The notes under the pieces: model-generated
What the model was told of the DNA's origin: nothing
Database searches by the model: none
The model's input: only the letters and a program-made list of their open reading frames with translations
Position numbers and translations under genes: made by a program
Assembly: GCF_963675165.1 (NCBI RefSeq)
Contig: NC_087383.1
Span: 1,704,979-1,768,978 of the forward strand
DNA from: Halichondria panicea
Taxonomy: Eukaryota > Porifera > Demospongiae > Suberitida > Halichondriidae
Length of the DNA: 64,000 bases
Reading direction: 5' to 3'
Shown: positions 1-10,600 of the stretch, in pieces
How positions within the stretch are numbered: position 1 is the stretch's first letter
Layout: every line of letters begins with the position of its first letter

Positions 1-66
1 CTAAGACAAGTCTAAAGCACTAACACAAATGCAATAACGTTCCTTTCACTAAAAAATTGTTTTGAT

Positions 67-678
67 CTAAAATTGAGATTCAGGTCGTTCCTTCAGCCAC
101 TTAGCAATGTTAGGTAGTGCTTCAACAGCTTCAGTATTTTTCTTTACAGCCGGAAAACTATCAAGAGCTTCAGCAGCTCCCATCTTCACCCATCCCATGA
201 CGTTGTACAAGGTAAAATCAGCATACGTAACCTTAGAGCCGTATATCCAACCAGAAGCGTTGCTGGAGATAAGTTTTTCAAAAATTCCAAGGAATTTTGG
301 TATAGTTTCGTTTTTCAATTTTTCAAGCAGTTCAGTTTTCTTTGCCTCATCTTTTTCGAAGTGACACTTCGCTAGCTCTTGAGCGAGGTCTCCAATAGCG
401 TCAATAATGCTGTCAATTTCAGCATTCTCGAAATCATTTGAGCCAGCCAAACCAAACTTCTCTGCTAGGTAACGTTGAATGCTGCCACTTCCACCAAGCA
501 TCTTGCCATCAACTTCCAGTACTGGCATTGAACCATAGGGTGTGTTTGGCTTGAGTTTTGCCCAGTCCTCTCCTGTTATGCGTACATCTTCGAAATCGAC
601 TTCAGCTTGCTTGAAGATGAACCTTGAAACCTCGGCCCTTCCACGACCAGGAAAGTAATAAAGCTTGTAGGAAGGCAT
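67..678 (-). CDS. Sigma-class glutathione S-transferase, copy 1
   Basis: Single-exon gene of about 203 residues, the usual length for cytosolic GSTs. The start is placed at the Met beginning MPSYKLYYF, because its paralogue at 3722-4345 and vertebrate prostaglandin D synthase/GST-S proteins begin at the same point; an in-frame Met lies 8 codons upstream. The thioredoxin-like N-terminal domain carries the catalytic Tyr8, and EVDGK precedes the glutathione-binding loop. The all-helical C-terminal domain ends in the family motif IAKWLKERP. The family conjugates glutathione to electrophiles or isomerises prostaglandins in the cytosol. The glutathione-gamma-Glu loop reads GGSGSIQRYL where vertebrate members have QSLAIARYL, so the Ser is kept but the preceding Gln is lost. 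The lack of introns contrasts with most neighbours. Confidence 0.92.
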   Translation of the reverse strand: MPSYKLYYFPGRGRAEVSRFIFKQAEVDFEDVRITGEDWAKLKPNTPYGSMPVLEVDGKMLGGSGSIQRYLAEKFGLAGSNDFENAEIDSIIDAIGDLAQELAKCHFEKDEAKKTELLEKLKNETIPKFLGIFEKLISSNASGWIYGSKVTYADFTLYNVMGWVKMGAAEALDSFPAVKKNTEAVEALPNIAKWLKERPESQF

Positions 679-867
679 TATCACAATATTAAAGCAAGGC
701 AAGATCTATCAGAGCAGAGCAGATATATCACAGAAAAAACTGTCTTTGCAGCTCAGAGGGCGTTTTTATGTTATGAATACTGCAACGTGTATACAAGTAG
801 CTGCACATGCGCAAAAAGGTGGCCTGATGATAAGGCAAAACGATGAATGTCATTAAAATAATGGTCG

Positions 868-3021
868 TCAAGTCCATCTACATTCCTTGTTCTCCTTCCA
901 CTCCCCCTCACCTTCTGCATACACCTCCTGTGTAGAATACAAAGTAGCTCAATGATCCTAATTATAACATTACCTTACCTTCTTCCAGACAGTCACAGAA
1001 GACTTGACAGCATCGATTGCATAGCTAGTAGCTTCAATGGCCTCTTTGCGATGGACTGATGAAACAGCTATGATCACACTGGGCTCACACACAGGGACAA
1101 TCCTGCACACAATGCAATGATACACAAACTGATAAACACCTGCACAAACAATAATGTATTCATAGCAACACATACCACACACAGCACGTGAATATAATAA
1201 CAAGTAGTCTTTCTATAACTACATGTAGGTGTGCAAGAAAGGAGTCAAAAACAAGTTTGAGAATGTCTTCTCCAGTACAAGAGTCAATTACCAATATGGA
1301 CCAAGCAGAGTATTACGACATCATGATCATAGGACACACTGGCCAAGGCAAAAGCACGACTAGTGACAAGCTGTTGATTGCAAATCGAGAAGGTGTCCGA
1401 TGTACAACAGATGTAAACATTGTAACTGATGAGGCGAAAAAACAGCTTCAGTGTGGAGACATGACTCTGTGGCTGACAACAACGAGTGACTTAGAGAAGG
1501 AAGAAACTCGACTGAAAACCCTTGTGTTTGCCAGAACAGATGCTAGCCCTCACAATAAAATCCAAGAAATTCGAGGGAATTTAGGCAAAAGCGATGATAA
1601 TCCAGGAACGAAGCATTGCGAAGTGTTTTCAAACGAAGTCTCAAAAGTACGAATCCTTGATGTGCCAGGATTTTTTGACGAAGAATGCATAACTGGTGGT
1701 CCGGACACCACAGTGGAAAGCGCTCAATCAAATGCCGTAGCTTACAATCTGCGCATAATGAGAAAAATCATTCACATCCAAACAGTCATGAACATGAAGT
1801 TTAAGCGTATACTCTACTTTCTGCCAGTGCGAGGACCTTTGGAGCGAGCGAGTGGTGTACTTCAATTGGAGCTGAGGGTGCTGACACACTACTTTGGGTC
1901 ATCAGTTATCAGAAAGATTGTGATTGTCGCTACAAATCCACCACGAATGGGCAGGATGCCAGAAGAAGAGGCTTTTCCGAACGAAGATCAGGTTCAAACA
2001 ATGAAATTTGTCAATAGGAGCCTAAAAAAATTGTTTCCAGACGTACAATTTCCACTTATTCCTCTCATCTATATCTCCCATGGCGAAACGTGTGAGTCAA
2101 TTCTTGACAAGGTGTTTCAAGCTCAAGTCGATCGCGAAGATTTACAGTTGCAAGTAGATCCAGACACATGTACTCAATGTGGAAAACAAGTAGGTATCGT
2201 CAACAACGAGAAAGTGGTTTTCTATATCAATGGAGAGAACAAGATTCCAAACAGTGAGTCTCACTGCCATCCGAAGATTGTTCCTGATATTCGTCTGAAG
2301 CACAAAGTGGCCAATCTCTTTATCAAACTGATCACACTTGGCCGTCGCTCTTATAGATATTACTATGTCTTTGACGAGATCTGTGCCGGATGTCGAACGG
2401 CTCCTGGTGCTACCCGTGGCTGCATGCAGGTGGGGTCTGCATTTGTATATGACGGAGAAACAATAATAGTCGACCACAAGTGCAACGTGTTAGATGCTGA
2501 GGAAGAATTGCTCGTTACTCCACCAGCAGCTGAGAAAGAATTGCCACCAGCAGCCAAACCAACTGCAAACAACTAACTAAAAATCTACTTAGATACTACA
2601 CGTATAGTAGTTTCTTGCCTGCAACGAAGTTTAGCTTGTGTTGGTTTTACTCACCCTGTTCTATGCACAATAGCGATTTTTGTCACTGGCCATTTGCCTC
2701 TTATTGCTGTACAGATGTCACTCAATTGCTTGGTGGCCATCGATGTGTACGCCTCATACTCTAACTGCACCACTTTTTTACCTGTAAAGCAATTGTACTC
2801 TTTAGTAGCAAATTGTGTTTTTATTACGTACCTTTAAAATTGTCTCTCGTCACTCCTACATGGTCATAAAGATCGTAAACAATAAGCATCATTGTTATAA
2901 ATAGTTGCTTACCTAAGAAAATTGATATACCCCCTGCAGAGGGGTCTATTACAAATTGTGTGACCTCCTCCTGAGATATAGGGTCAGCTGATATCCTAAC
3001 TAGATTATTGGAAGACGTCAT
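868..3021 (-). CDS. MOCS2: MOCS2B, molybdopterin synthase catalytic subunit (MoaE-like)
   Basis: Five coding exons (3021-2913, 2855-2832, 2781-2655, 1102-979, 927-868) join in frame to 147 residues. MoaE landmarks run in order: AISQ-like start, [63 protein letters not shown] and a C-terminal ENKECRW. With MOCS2A it inserts two sulfurs into precursor Z to make molybdopterin. The ATG sits two bases after the MOCS2A stop on what appears to be the same mRNA, as in animal bicistronic MOCS2. The second exon is only 24 nt. The 1.55-kb intron 1103-2654 contains a complete AIG1-like GTPase gene on the other strand. Confidence 0.9.
1263..2576 (+). CDS. AIG1/GIMAP-like P-loop GTPase, nested in a MOCS2 intron
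   Basis: Single-exon gene of 437 residues from the Met in [14 protein letters not shown]; another in-frame Met lies 25 codons upstream. The P-loop GHTGQGKST (about residues 23-31) and the G3 motif DVPGFFDE identify a TRAFAC-type GTPase. The layout resembles AIG1/IAN/GIMAP proteins, which act in defence signalling and at membranes in animals and plants. The expected G4 specificity motif is not clear; the nearest candidate is the strand ending VATNPP. The C-terminal half has a CTQCGKQV motif, later Cys/His pairs (CHP, CAGC) and a Pro/Ala-rich tail, a possible metal-binding region that I cannot name. It lies wholly inside a MOCS2 intron on the opposite strand. GTPase identity is firm; the subfamily is less so. 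Confidence 0.68.
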   Translation: MSSPVQESITNMDQAEYYDIMIIGHTGQGKSTTSDKLLIANREGVRCTTDVNIVTDEAKKQLQCGDMTLWLTTTSDLEKEETRLKTLVFARTDASPHNKIQEIRGNLGKSDDNPGTKHCEVFSNEVSKVRILDVPGFFDEECITGGPDTTVESAQSNAVAYNLRIMRKIIHIQTVMNMKFKRILYFLPVRGPLERASGVLQLELRVLTHYFGSSVIRKIVIVATNPPRMGRMPEEEAFPNEDQVQTMKFVNRSLKKLFPDVQFPLIPLIYISHGETCESILDKVFQAQVDREDLQLQVDPDTCTQCGKQVGIVNNEKVVFYINGENKIPNSESHCHPKIVPDIRLKHKVANLFIKLITLGRRSYRYYYVFDEICAGCRTAPGATRGCMQVGSAFVYDGETIIVDHKCNVLDAEEELLVTPPAAEKELPPAAKPTANN

Positions 3022-3023
3022 AG

Positions 3024-3543
3024 TTACCTATAGGATGGGGGGAGCATATCAGGATAACACGTGTAGCATGTGACTAGCGTACCCTCCACTGATTGGTGGG
3101 ATCACAGCAACCTCGTCTCCGGAAGAGAGTACCAGCTTTTGCTCTTTGTCAATGTATTCTTGATTGAGAGCTAACAACGCTTGTCCCTCTAATACAGATA
3201 AGCTGGGATTGAAAGAAAACAAAGTTCTCTTTATCAGCTAAATAGGGGATGGGCTATATGCTCGTCAATGGTATTACTGTACCTATATCATGCCATATAG
3301 ATATACACTTGCAGCAAGAGCTAGTGATAACGGTATTCAAGGATCATGCTACCTCGGGAAATTGGATATAACGCTAGCCCAGAGCTCTTTCCCAGTCGTA
3401 TGCACAGGCAGCTCAATGGATGTGCTTGTGAGTTTCGTTAACTCCCTACTTTTGGCAAAAAACAGTAAATTCACCTGCAAAATAATTATATAGGACATAG
3501 TTAATGCAATATATGGATTTGATTTTACCTTAGCTGTTGCCAT
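3024..3543 (-). CDS. MOCS2: MOCS2A, molybdopterin synthase sulfur carrier subunit (MoaD-like)
   Basis: Four exon pieces (3543-3529, 3474-3353, 3202-3083, 3027-3024) give 86 residues, matching the ~88 of human MOCS2A. The protein starts MATAKVNLLFFAKSREL, a ubiquitin-like beta-grasp opening, and ends VAVIPPISGG. The terminal Gly-Gly is the residue pair that is adenylated and thiocarboxylated before sulfur is handed to MOCS2B. The last Gly codon is split by an intron, and the TAA stop follows directly in the next exon, so termination at Gly-Gly depends on correct splicing. If the intron were kept, translation would continue past Gly-Gly. The second cistron, MOCS2B, begins 2 nt after the stop. 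Confidence 0.9.
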
Positions 3544-3721
3544 GCATGTCTCAGCTCAGAATTCTAGTTATCACACAGTTTGATTGATTACTGAACTTAG
3601 TTTATGGTTTAGCTGAGTCAGCTAGAACTAACTTCACCACAAGGTGATAACAATGCACAATGCAATAATCGAATGAGTAGAAAATCAAAAAATCATGAGT
3701 GATCTAGAAATAAAATCAGTT

Positions 3722-4345
3722 CTACATTGCAGTCACAGGTCTTTCTTTCAGCCACTTGGCGATGTTAGGGAGTGCTTCCACAGCTGCTATGTTCTTCTTT
3801 ATGGCAGGGTACTTATCGAGCAGTGAGCTGTATCCTTCCTTCACTGACCAACACATCATATTAAAGAAGCCAAGATCAGCGTAGGTCACCTTGGAACCGA
3901 AGAACCATCCATCTGGAGAAGCATTCTTGGTTAGAATCTGCTCGAAAATCCCTAAATATTTCGGCATGACTTCGTCTTCCAGTTTCTTTTTGAGTTTGAA
4001 CTTTCTTGATTCGTCCTTTTCGAAAACTACGCCTAGGAACTTCTGTGCGAAATCATTTTCAGCATCAACGATGCTATGCACTTGAGCATTCTCGAAATCA
4101 TTCGAGCCAGCCAGACCAAACTTCTCTGCTAGGTAGCGTTGAATACTGCCACGCCCAGGAAGCTGTTTGCCGTCTACTTCCAGCACTGGGATTGTGCCAT
4201 AGGGCATGCTGGGTTTAAGTTTCAGCCATTCTTCTCCTTGGGATACACGAACATCTTCAAACTCAACTCCGGCTTGCTTGAAGATCAATCGAATTATTTC
4301 AACTCTTCCACGTATGTTGAAATAAGTCAGCTTGTAGGTGGGCAT
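3722..4345 (-). CDS. Sigma-class glutathione S-transferase, copy 2
   Basis: Single-exon gene of 207 residues, clearly paralogous to the GST at 67-678; both share EVDGK, SIQRYLAEKFGLAGSNDF and IAKWLKERP. The N-terminus MPTYKLTYFNIRGRVE closely matches vertebrate haematopoietic prostaglandin D synthase and keeps the catalytic Tyr8. The loop that normally grips the gamma-glutamyl group of glutathione reads LPGRGSIQRYL, so the usual Gln-Ser pair is replaced by Gly-Arg, which may change glutathione affinity or substrate range. The gene lies just upstream of MOCS2 on the same strand and about 300 bp head-to-head from the RNF126-like gene. Confidence 0.92.
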   Translation of the reverse strand: MPTYKLTYFNIRGRVEIIRLIFKQAGVEFEDVRVSQGEEWLKLKPSMPYGTIPVLEVDGKQLPGRGSIQRYLAEKFGLAGSNDFENAQVHSIVDAENDFAQKFLGVVFEKDESRKFKLKKKLEDEVMPKYLGIFEQILTKNASPDGWFFGSKVTYADLGFFNMMCWSVKEGYSSLLDKYPAIKKNIAAVEALPNIAKWLKERPVTAM

Positions 4346-4645
4346 TGTGATGATCTCTCCAGTTTTAGATGACCATCCACAGGATCTACATGCATATGGC
4401 GCATATTGTAGGATCGGAGTACATGTAAAGGAGTTGGTACGTACTTGTGACGTGCGCGTTGATTAAGTTATGTGGTCAATTATGGCTACAGGAAATTTTG
4501 GCTATGAAATTTTGAAATTGGCAAAAAGTTTTTTGACCTTTGACCCCTGTGACATCGACAGTACGGTGCTAGTGAATGAATGTGCTAGACTATTTATGAG
4601 AACTGAGTTCCTCTCTCTAAGAGGTGTTGTAGGCTTGTAGCAAGT
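4346..4645. promoter_or_regulatory. Shared upstream region of GST copy 2 and RNF126-like gene
   Basis: This 300-bp space separates two divergently transcribed start codons and must hold both promoters, unless one lies within a 5' UTR. It contains TACATGTA-type words and AT-rich stretches. I see no clear TATA box or named factor site. Confidence 0.45.
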
Positions 4646-7475
4646 ATGGCCGATGTTCGTGCTTTTCTCTCATCCCTGATGGGTCCTGGGGCACGGTACT
4701 ATTGTCACCATTGTGAACACCCCTTCAAAATGCAAACCACTACTCCGGACCTCCCAGTGAGCCTGTCCAGTCACTTTGTGCTTACTGTGTGTGTGATATA
4801 TCACTCTACCCGTACTTGTAGGTGTGCCCTAATTGTAGTTCTGAGTTCGTCGAGGAGGCTGTTGATGAGAAGTGAGTGAGCGTTTACATTACATATATGC
4901 GGCCCCCCTAGATGAATTACATCTTTAGTGCTATAAAAAGGCGTGTCTGAATAATAACTAGGGGAATTCCTTGTCATGTCATTGATTACAATATTAATAG
5001 CAGTAACAGACTCGTTGCACAAAATACTGTCATGTCATTAGGTGGTTTCCCTTTTGTCTGTATACTGTCAATGACAACATTGTCTTGTTGTACTGTTCTA
5101 AATCAGGGTTTTCTATCTCATCTGAACATTACTATGTTATTGTCTTGTTATTGTCTTGTACTACGTGTGCAGTGAACCACCACAGCCTATACCATTAGAG
5201 GGCCGAGATCCCACTGGTGACGCCCACTCTCAGTCGTCAGAAATGGACACGGATGATCCAGTGCCAGAGAGAGTTCCTGTGAGTTTGTTGAAGCGTTTGA
5301 ATGATACAATTTATCCCTTTCTTCCCCTTTTCAGTTTCCACCATCTTCTTCTAGAAGAAGATTCAACCCATTTAATCGTAAGCCCCCCACCATACCCCCT
5401 TCTACATATTGACCCTACCCCCCACAGCTTTCCCACCCGGTGAACCCTACGTGATGATGAGAGTGCCTCAACGGAGACCACTGACAGTGTAAGGGATTCT
5501 ACCATTTTAGCTACCATACCATAATTCAAAGGCTTCTATTGTATAGCGTTCGGCTTGTTTTGTTTTGTTAGCTATAATCGTTGAGATTGTTTTTGTGGCG
5601 TATTGAAATTGAAAGTGTTTATTATCATTCTCTGCAGACAAATCCATGAGCACATAGAGTCTATGATGGATCGTGAGTACCTTTAGCCACCTTTAACTTT
5701 GTGTTCAAATCAGTGAAGCTGCTTTCAACCAATTTTTTCTTCTTGTAGAGCACAGAGCACAAGTACGAGAGGAGCAGCAGCAGCAACGAGAACAAGCCGA
5801 AGGAGGTGACCAAGCCACTCCACAAACAACTCAGAAAACCTCTGAAACCAGTCAAGAAACTTCACAAACTCGTCAATCAAGTTCTCAAGCGACTTCCCGG
5901 CGTGAGAGCGAATCGAACCCACCCCCTGCCCAGAGGCCTCGTCCTAACCAACCCCCTCACTTCGGGCCAGCCAGTTCCGAGTCAACAGATCAGCTGGACG
6001 ACCTCCACTTCAGCGTGGGTATGCCGTGGTACTTTATGGTTCATCACAGAGAGCACGCACAGCAACGACAACAACAACAACATCAAGAACAACAGCGTCG
6101 GAGGGCGACGGCAATGGCAGCTGCAGCCAGGAGCTTGGTAGGCTCCCCTCTTGTACTGGGATTGTGAGTTAGCCAATGTGTTTGTATGTGAGGTTTATTC
6201 CTGTATACTGCATTGCAATATGACTATGTATTAATACTTATATCTGCTCTCGCTGTGGCTTATTAATTTGCTTGTGTGTTTGCCTATCTAACGTATTTAG
6301 GAATTTAGTGATAACCAAATTCTCTCCCCCCACATACACGCACGCACGCACACACACACACACGCACGCACGCATACAGTGCTGGTGCTGGAGGGCCTGG
6401 TGGTATGGAAGCACTCCACTCTTCCCCAGGAGACTATGTGTGGGGCCCTCAGGGAATAGATAACATGATATCTCAGTTACTGGCCAGTTTAGAGGATCCT
6501 GGACCACCTCCTGCTGAGCAGAACAAGATTGAATCTCTGCCCACTGTGTTGTCAACTCCTGAAAACATGGAGTTTTGTGAGTAAAGTTATAGTGACTTTG
6601 TGACAATAATAATGTTACACTTGGAACCTCTTTGTAATGCACACCTTTGGGAGACAAAGTTTTGAGAGGTTGACGATGCATCAGTAAAGGGCGTATAAAG
6701 AGAAGAGGACATTCAAATACAATCTAAATGGGCGGGGGCTTATATCTAGAATTTATTGCACTGCACTCTATACTCGAGACTGCCTTGTTTTTACTCTATT
6801 CCCTAGTGGGCAGTTGGCAATAGCATATCCTGCTGACTCATCAATAATATAATGCATACACAGTGCAGTATACATTGTGAGTTGCATGCCCTCTTAATTC
6901 TCTTTATACACCCTTGGTAGAACCCAGCTTAACGGCCACTGGGATATAATACTACAAGGGCAGAACAATTTGCAGCTGATTGCATATCTTCTATTTGCTC
7001 TCTCAGGTAAAAGTTGCTCAGTGTGTAAAGAAGATTTTCCGAACGGGGAGAATCTGCTGCAGCTGCCATGCACCCACCTTTACCATAAGGACTGTATTCT
7101 ACCGTGGCTCAAACTGGTGGGTGGATGTACACATGTAGTCATTGACAATTGAAGACTAGCCCTTTAATTTCTTCATGTACATCGTCATGTATACAGCTGT
7201 CTGCCTTTTTCATTAATATTATCCGTTAATTGCTGTTTAGCATATTATCCTGTATCACCTCAAAATATGCTTTGATCGATCTGCACCCCTTTAGTAAATA
7301 CCATCAGCAAGTACTATCCCCACATGTGTATACATACCCCATGTTTTTTGCTCTACACGTATATACTCTTATAACCCCTCTCCCCTCTCTCTACCCCATA
7401 CAGCATGATACTTGCCCGACTTGCAGGTTTCATCTGAACACTGGCGAGGCTAACAAGGAGAAGGAACCAGTCTAG
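4646..7475 (+). CDS. RNF126/RNF115-type RING E3 ubiquitin ligase
   Basis: About ten coding exons join in frame. The N-terminal BCA2-type zinc finger uses CHHC in exon 1 (4646-4756) and CPNC in exon 2 (4822-4871). A Gln/Ser/Thr/Pro-rich low-complexity middle follows (exon from about 5751), then the family block GDYVWGPQGIDNMISQLL and PPPAEQNKIESLPTV, and a RING-H2 finger (CSVCKEDF, CTHLYHKDC, CPTC) split between exons at 6970-7120 and 7404-7475. Human RNF126 and RNF115 have the same order; they ubiquitinate mislocalised hydrophobic proteins delivered by BAG6 and endosomal receptors. The protein ends KEKEPV soon after the RING and lacks the long Ser-rich tail of RNF126. A CA-rich simple repeat abuts the acceptor at about 6379. 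Confidence 0.9.
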
Positions 7476-7560
7476 CAGACTCTATGTTCTCTGTATAGTA
7501 TGATTGTACATGTACAAGTCGTTCATTGTATACACACTGTACAATATGTGACACTGATCG

Positions 7561-7593
7561 AATAAACTTCAATATGCTAAAAATAATTTTATT
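7561..7593. terminator. Facing polyadenylation signals of RNF126-like gene and HSD17B4
   Basis: AATAAA on the plus strand at 7561-7566 lies 86 bp after the RNF126-like stop. AATAAA on the minus strand (plus TTTATT at 7588-7593) lies about 100 bp after the HSD17B4 stop. The signals are about 22 bp apart, so the two mRNAs probably overlap at their 3' ends. Confidence 0.65.
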
Positions 7594-7695
7594 TATCACA
7601 TGCACACACCGCCGGCCTGTGTAAGGGTTCTAAAAACAAATCAAGATCACTTTAAACCTTATATATTAGAAAGTATGGAAGTGTGCAAAGTTAGT

Positions 7696-10600
7696 TCAGA
7701 GTTTGGCTTGGTTGCTAGGAAATAGGGCAGACAGCTTCTGACTCAGCATCACATTGCCGGCTATCTTCAACCTCCCATCAAAGAAAGCCTGCACATAATG
7801 AGCGTATCATAATTTATGACAAAAGACTAACGTTAATTATTCGGAAAACAATTAAGTACGAGGAACTATTGTACATGTACATGTATATACAATGTAGCAG
7901 ATGTACATGTACTACAGAAAACATACAATAATGAAAGCACCGCGGGTGCTGATGCCTCGGTGGAGGTGCCAAAGCTACATAACATAAAACTACTAGCTAG
8001 CTTTTATACACTGTCACATTGATTATAATGAGAACATTATTTTTTAATTTTGCTGCATTGTGAAACTCAAATAGTAGGTAATGATCGACCATGATTGTTG
8101 TTAAAAACGATCGATGCCAAAGTCAGCAGAGCCTTGCAGCTCTCTTCTCACTCTTGCAGCTATCAATAGCTAGTGTTCTAGTGCAGAGCTAACTACTAAG
8201 TAGAGTAGCAACACTCGGTGAACAAGTTTTGCTACGGACTCTTCTGAAAAGGCTGCAATGGCATTCCAAGTAAGCAAAACTAGGCATTACTCAAGAACGA
8301 AGCTTTATTTTGCAAATCCACAAATAGCATGCCAAGAAAACATGACTAGAAGCCTATAGAAACTCTTACTTGCACTTCATTGATCCTTGAGCAGCTGAAA
8401 TAGTCTACACACACACACAGACACACAAATACACTACCGTATACCTCGCTTGCGCATGCGCACCGAGGCATAATTATGCACCAATATTTATAATTATTAG
8501 CTAGCTGCTACATGTACGTACATACAATATATTCACATACAATAATTATATTCACCTTCTGAGCATTGAGAGCTCCTGAGATCATGGCCTCGAAGTCATT
8601 GTCAGAGACGGTGAGGGTACAGCCGGGGGACTCTCCCTTGGGTGGACCAGGGTACACTGCCCCGGGGGCATTCTTCAGGTCAGTAGCTGCAACGAAAACA
8701 ATGAAAGCATGAGAGAGTTACAGTGAAACCACAGCACATTTCACTGTATACTTAGTTAGCTACGAATTGAATAGTATCAGCTGTAGAATCTTCCTTTTCA
8801 CCTCACTACTAGAAATACAATAGAGAAAACATATGCAATTCAACCACTAAGTCACATAGTGGGACCATAATTATGATAAGGCTCTGTACAATATTCTACA
8901 CACTAGGGTAGCATTTCTGTTTTAACAAGTGAGGCACAGACAGTCATGTGCCCCGCAGTACTGCACAATAGCTACTACCACTCACTCCACTTGGCAGCAA
9001 CCTTCCCATCTTTGGTGATATTCCACTGGAAAATGGCTCCCACTTTCTTCACTGTATCAGCATTGATCTGTGAGCCCAGCATCTTGAACACAGCTGTTGA
9101 GCGAAGGCTGTCGGTAGGACCCCCCACAGAGCCAGCTGCAGGTCCACTGCTGTTGTTAAGGTCAATGTAGCCACCGCTCAGACATACATTGCCTGTCTCC
9201 ACAGCCTGCACGAGAGATTACATCACTTTATCAAGCACCATTCAAGTAACATTATACCAATATCATTTGTTCTTTTTCAAAAGTGGGCCCACACTCTAGA
9301 TTCTTATGTTGGAACAGTGAGGGCTTTTGAGAGCATGTTTTAGTTTGGACCTCCCAAACACAAGTTGTGGCCAGTCACATACCAAACAATTTACAGTACA
9401 GTAACAACTTACTTTGCACTGGAAGTGTACTCTACTGCCCTCCTTCCACATGTCAGTCTGGATGGTTTGCCCGGGGAGGACTGGTTTGGAGAAGCGTGCC
9501 TTGATGGCCCTCACACGACTCACATCGTCCCCACAATACTCACGCAGGATATGACGAGTGGCTATACCGTACGAGCAAAGACCGTGCAGAATGGGCTCCT
9601 TGAAACCTGCATAATTATATATGTACATGTACATAGGAGTTTCGAAAAATGTCACTTTGGCAATTAAATTGAGTCTCTCTGCACACAGAGAACTAGAGCA
9701 CTGAAGTGCTAAACCCTCGGCTGAAACCAGAGGTGCATGGGTGGCTAAGCAAAAAGTAAGAGGAGCAATAAAACTGAAGTAGACTAGAGAGGCTGAAACT
9801 TTTGAGAAACGGTGTTTTAGTACATGCACTGTAGACTAGGATCACAGTAAAGTCAGCAAAGAAGCCTAGAGTCCTGATGTGTTCTGAAGGGGCTAGCAAT
9901 CATAATCATAGTTTTCTACTGTAGTGACCCTTTTCCATGTTTCATGGTACACAGGATCACTTCAGCTGCAAATAAATATCGAATTAAAGGCCACGTGTAG
10001 CTAGTAAGCCCTATAGGCACCAACTGTGCAATTCAATTTTTTTCTGATCATCTTTCATAATGTGGTACAACGTGCAAGTTTAAGATTCTTAGGCTTTAAA
10101 AAAATTTATTGATAACGAAGCTCTATCTGCTGCTATTAAAACTAATTGTGTGAAGGTTATGCAGTGCTGTGACATCCACAACAGACAAACAGACAATTAC
10201 GTTAACTAACTCCAATCATAGGCAATTAGTCATTACATTAAGTCAAGAAGTCACTCGATGAACACATACCTCCAAGTGCTGCGAATTCCGGGTCAATGTG
10301 CAGTGGGTTGAGGTCACCACTGAGTCGATAGATCGCTGCTTGAGAGGGGAGGGTCTTGTGCTGACGAGAGGCATCCGGAGCACGGTTGGGGGCTGGAAGT
10401 GTCGGCTGAGGGAGTGGTGATCATGTGACTGAGTACGAAGATCATGTGATCTCTCACCTTGAGATTGGGAGCCTCTCTCTTTCCACCGAATCCTCCAGCT
10501 CCAACAATGAAGATTGAGAACTGGTTGATGCATATCAACTCTCCAGACTCGGTACGGGTCTCAGCTGCAAATGTGTGAGTTGTTATAGTTACAGCATCCA

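Noticed and set aside
1188-1262. Earlier start for the AIG1-like GTPase
   Set aside because: The extra 25 residues are Ser/Thr/Cys-rich without family similarity, and the later Met directly precedes the GTPase domain at a usual distance.
3290-3493. Plus-strand protein opposite MOCS2A
   Set aside because: Antisense shadow of MOCS2A exon 2 and its introns.
7930-8470. CpG-island-like promoter inside HSD17B4
   Set aside because: The GC-rich bits are short palindromic repeats (CCTCGGT, TGCGCATGCGCA) in introns, with no nearby gene start.
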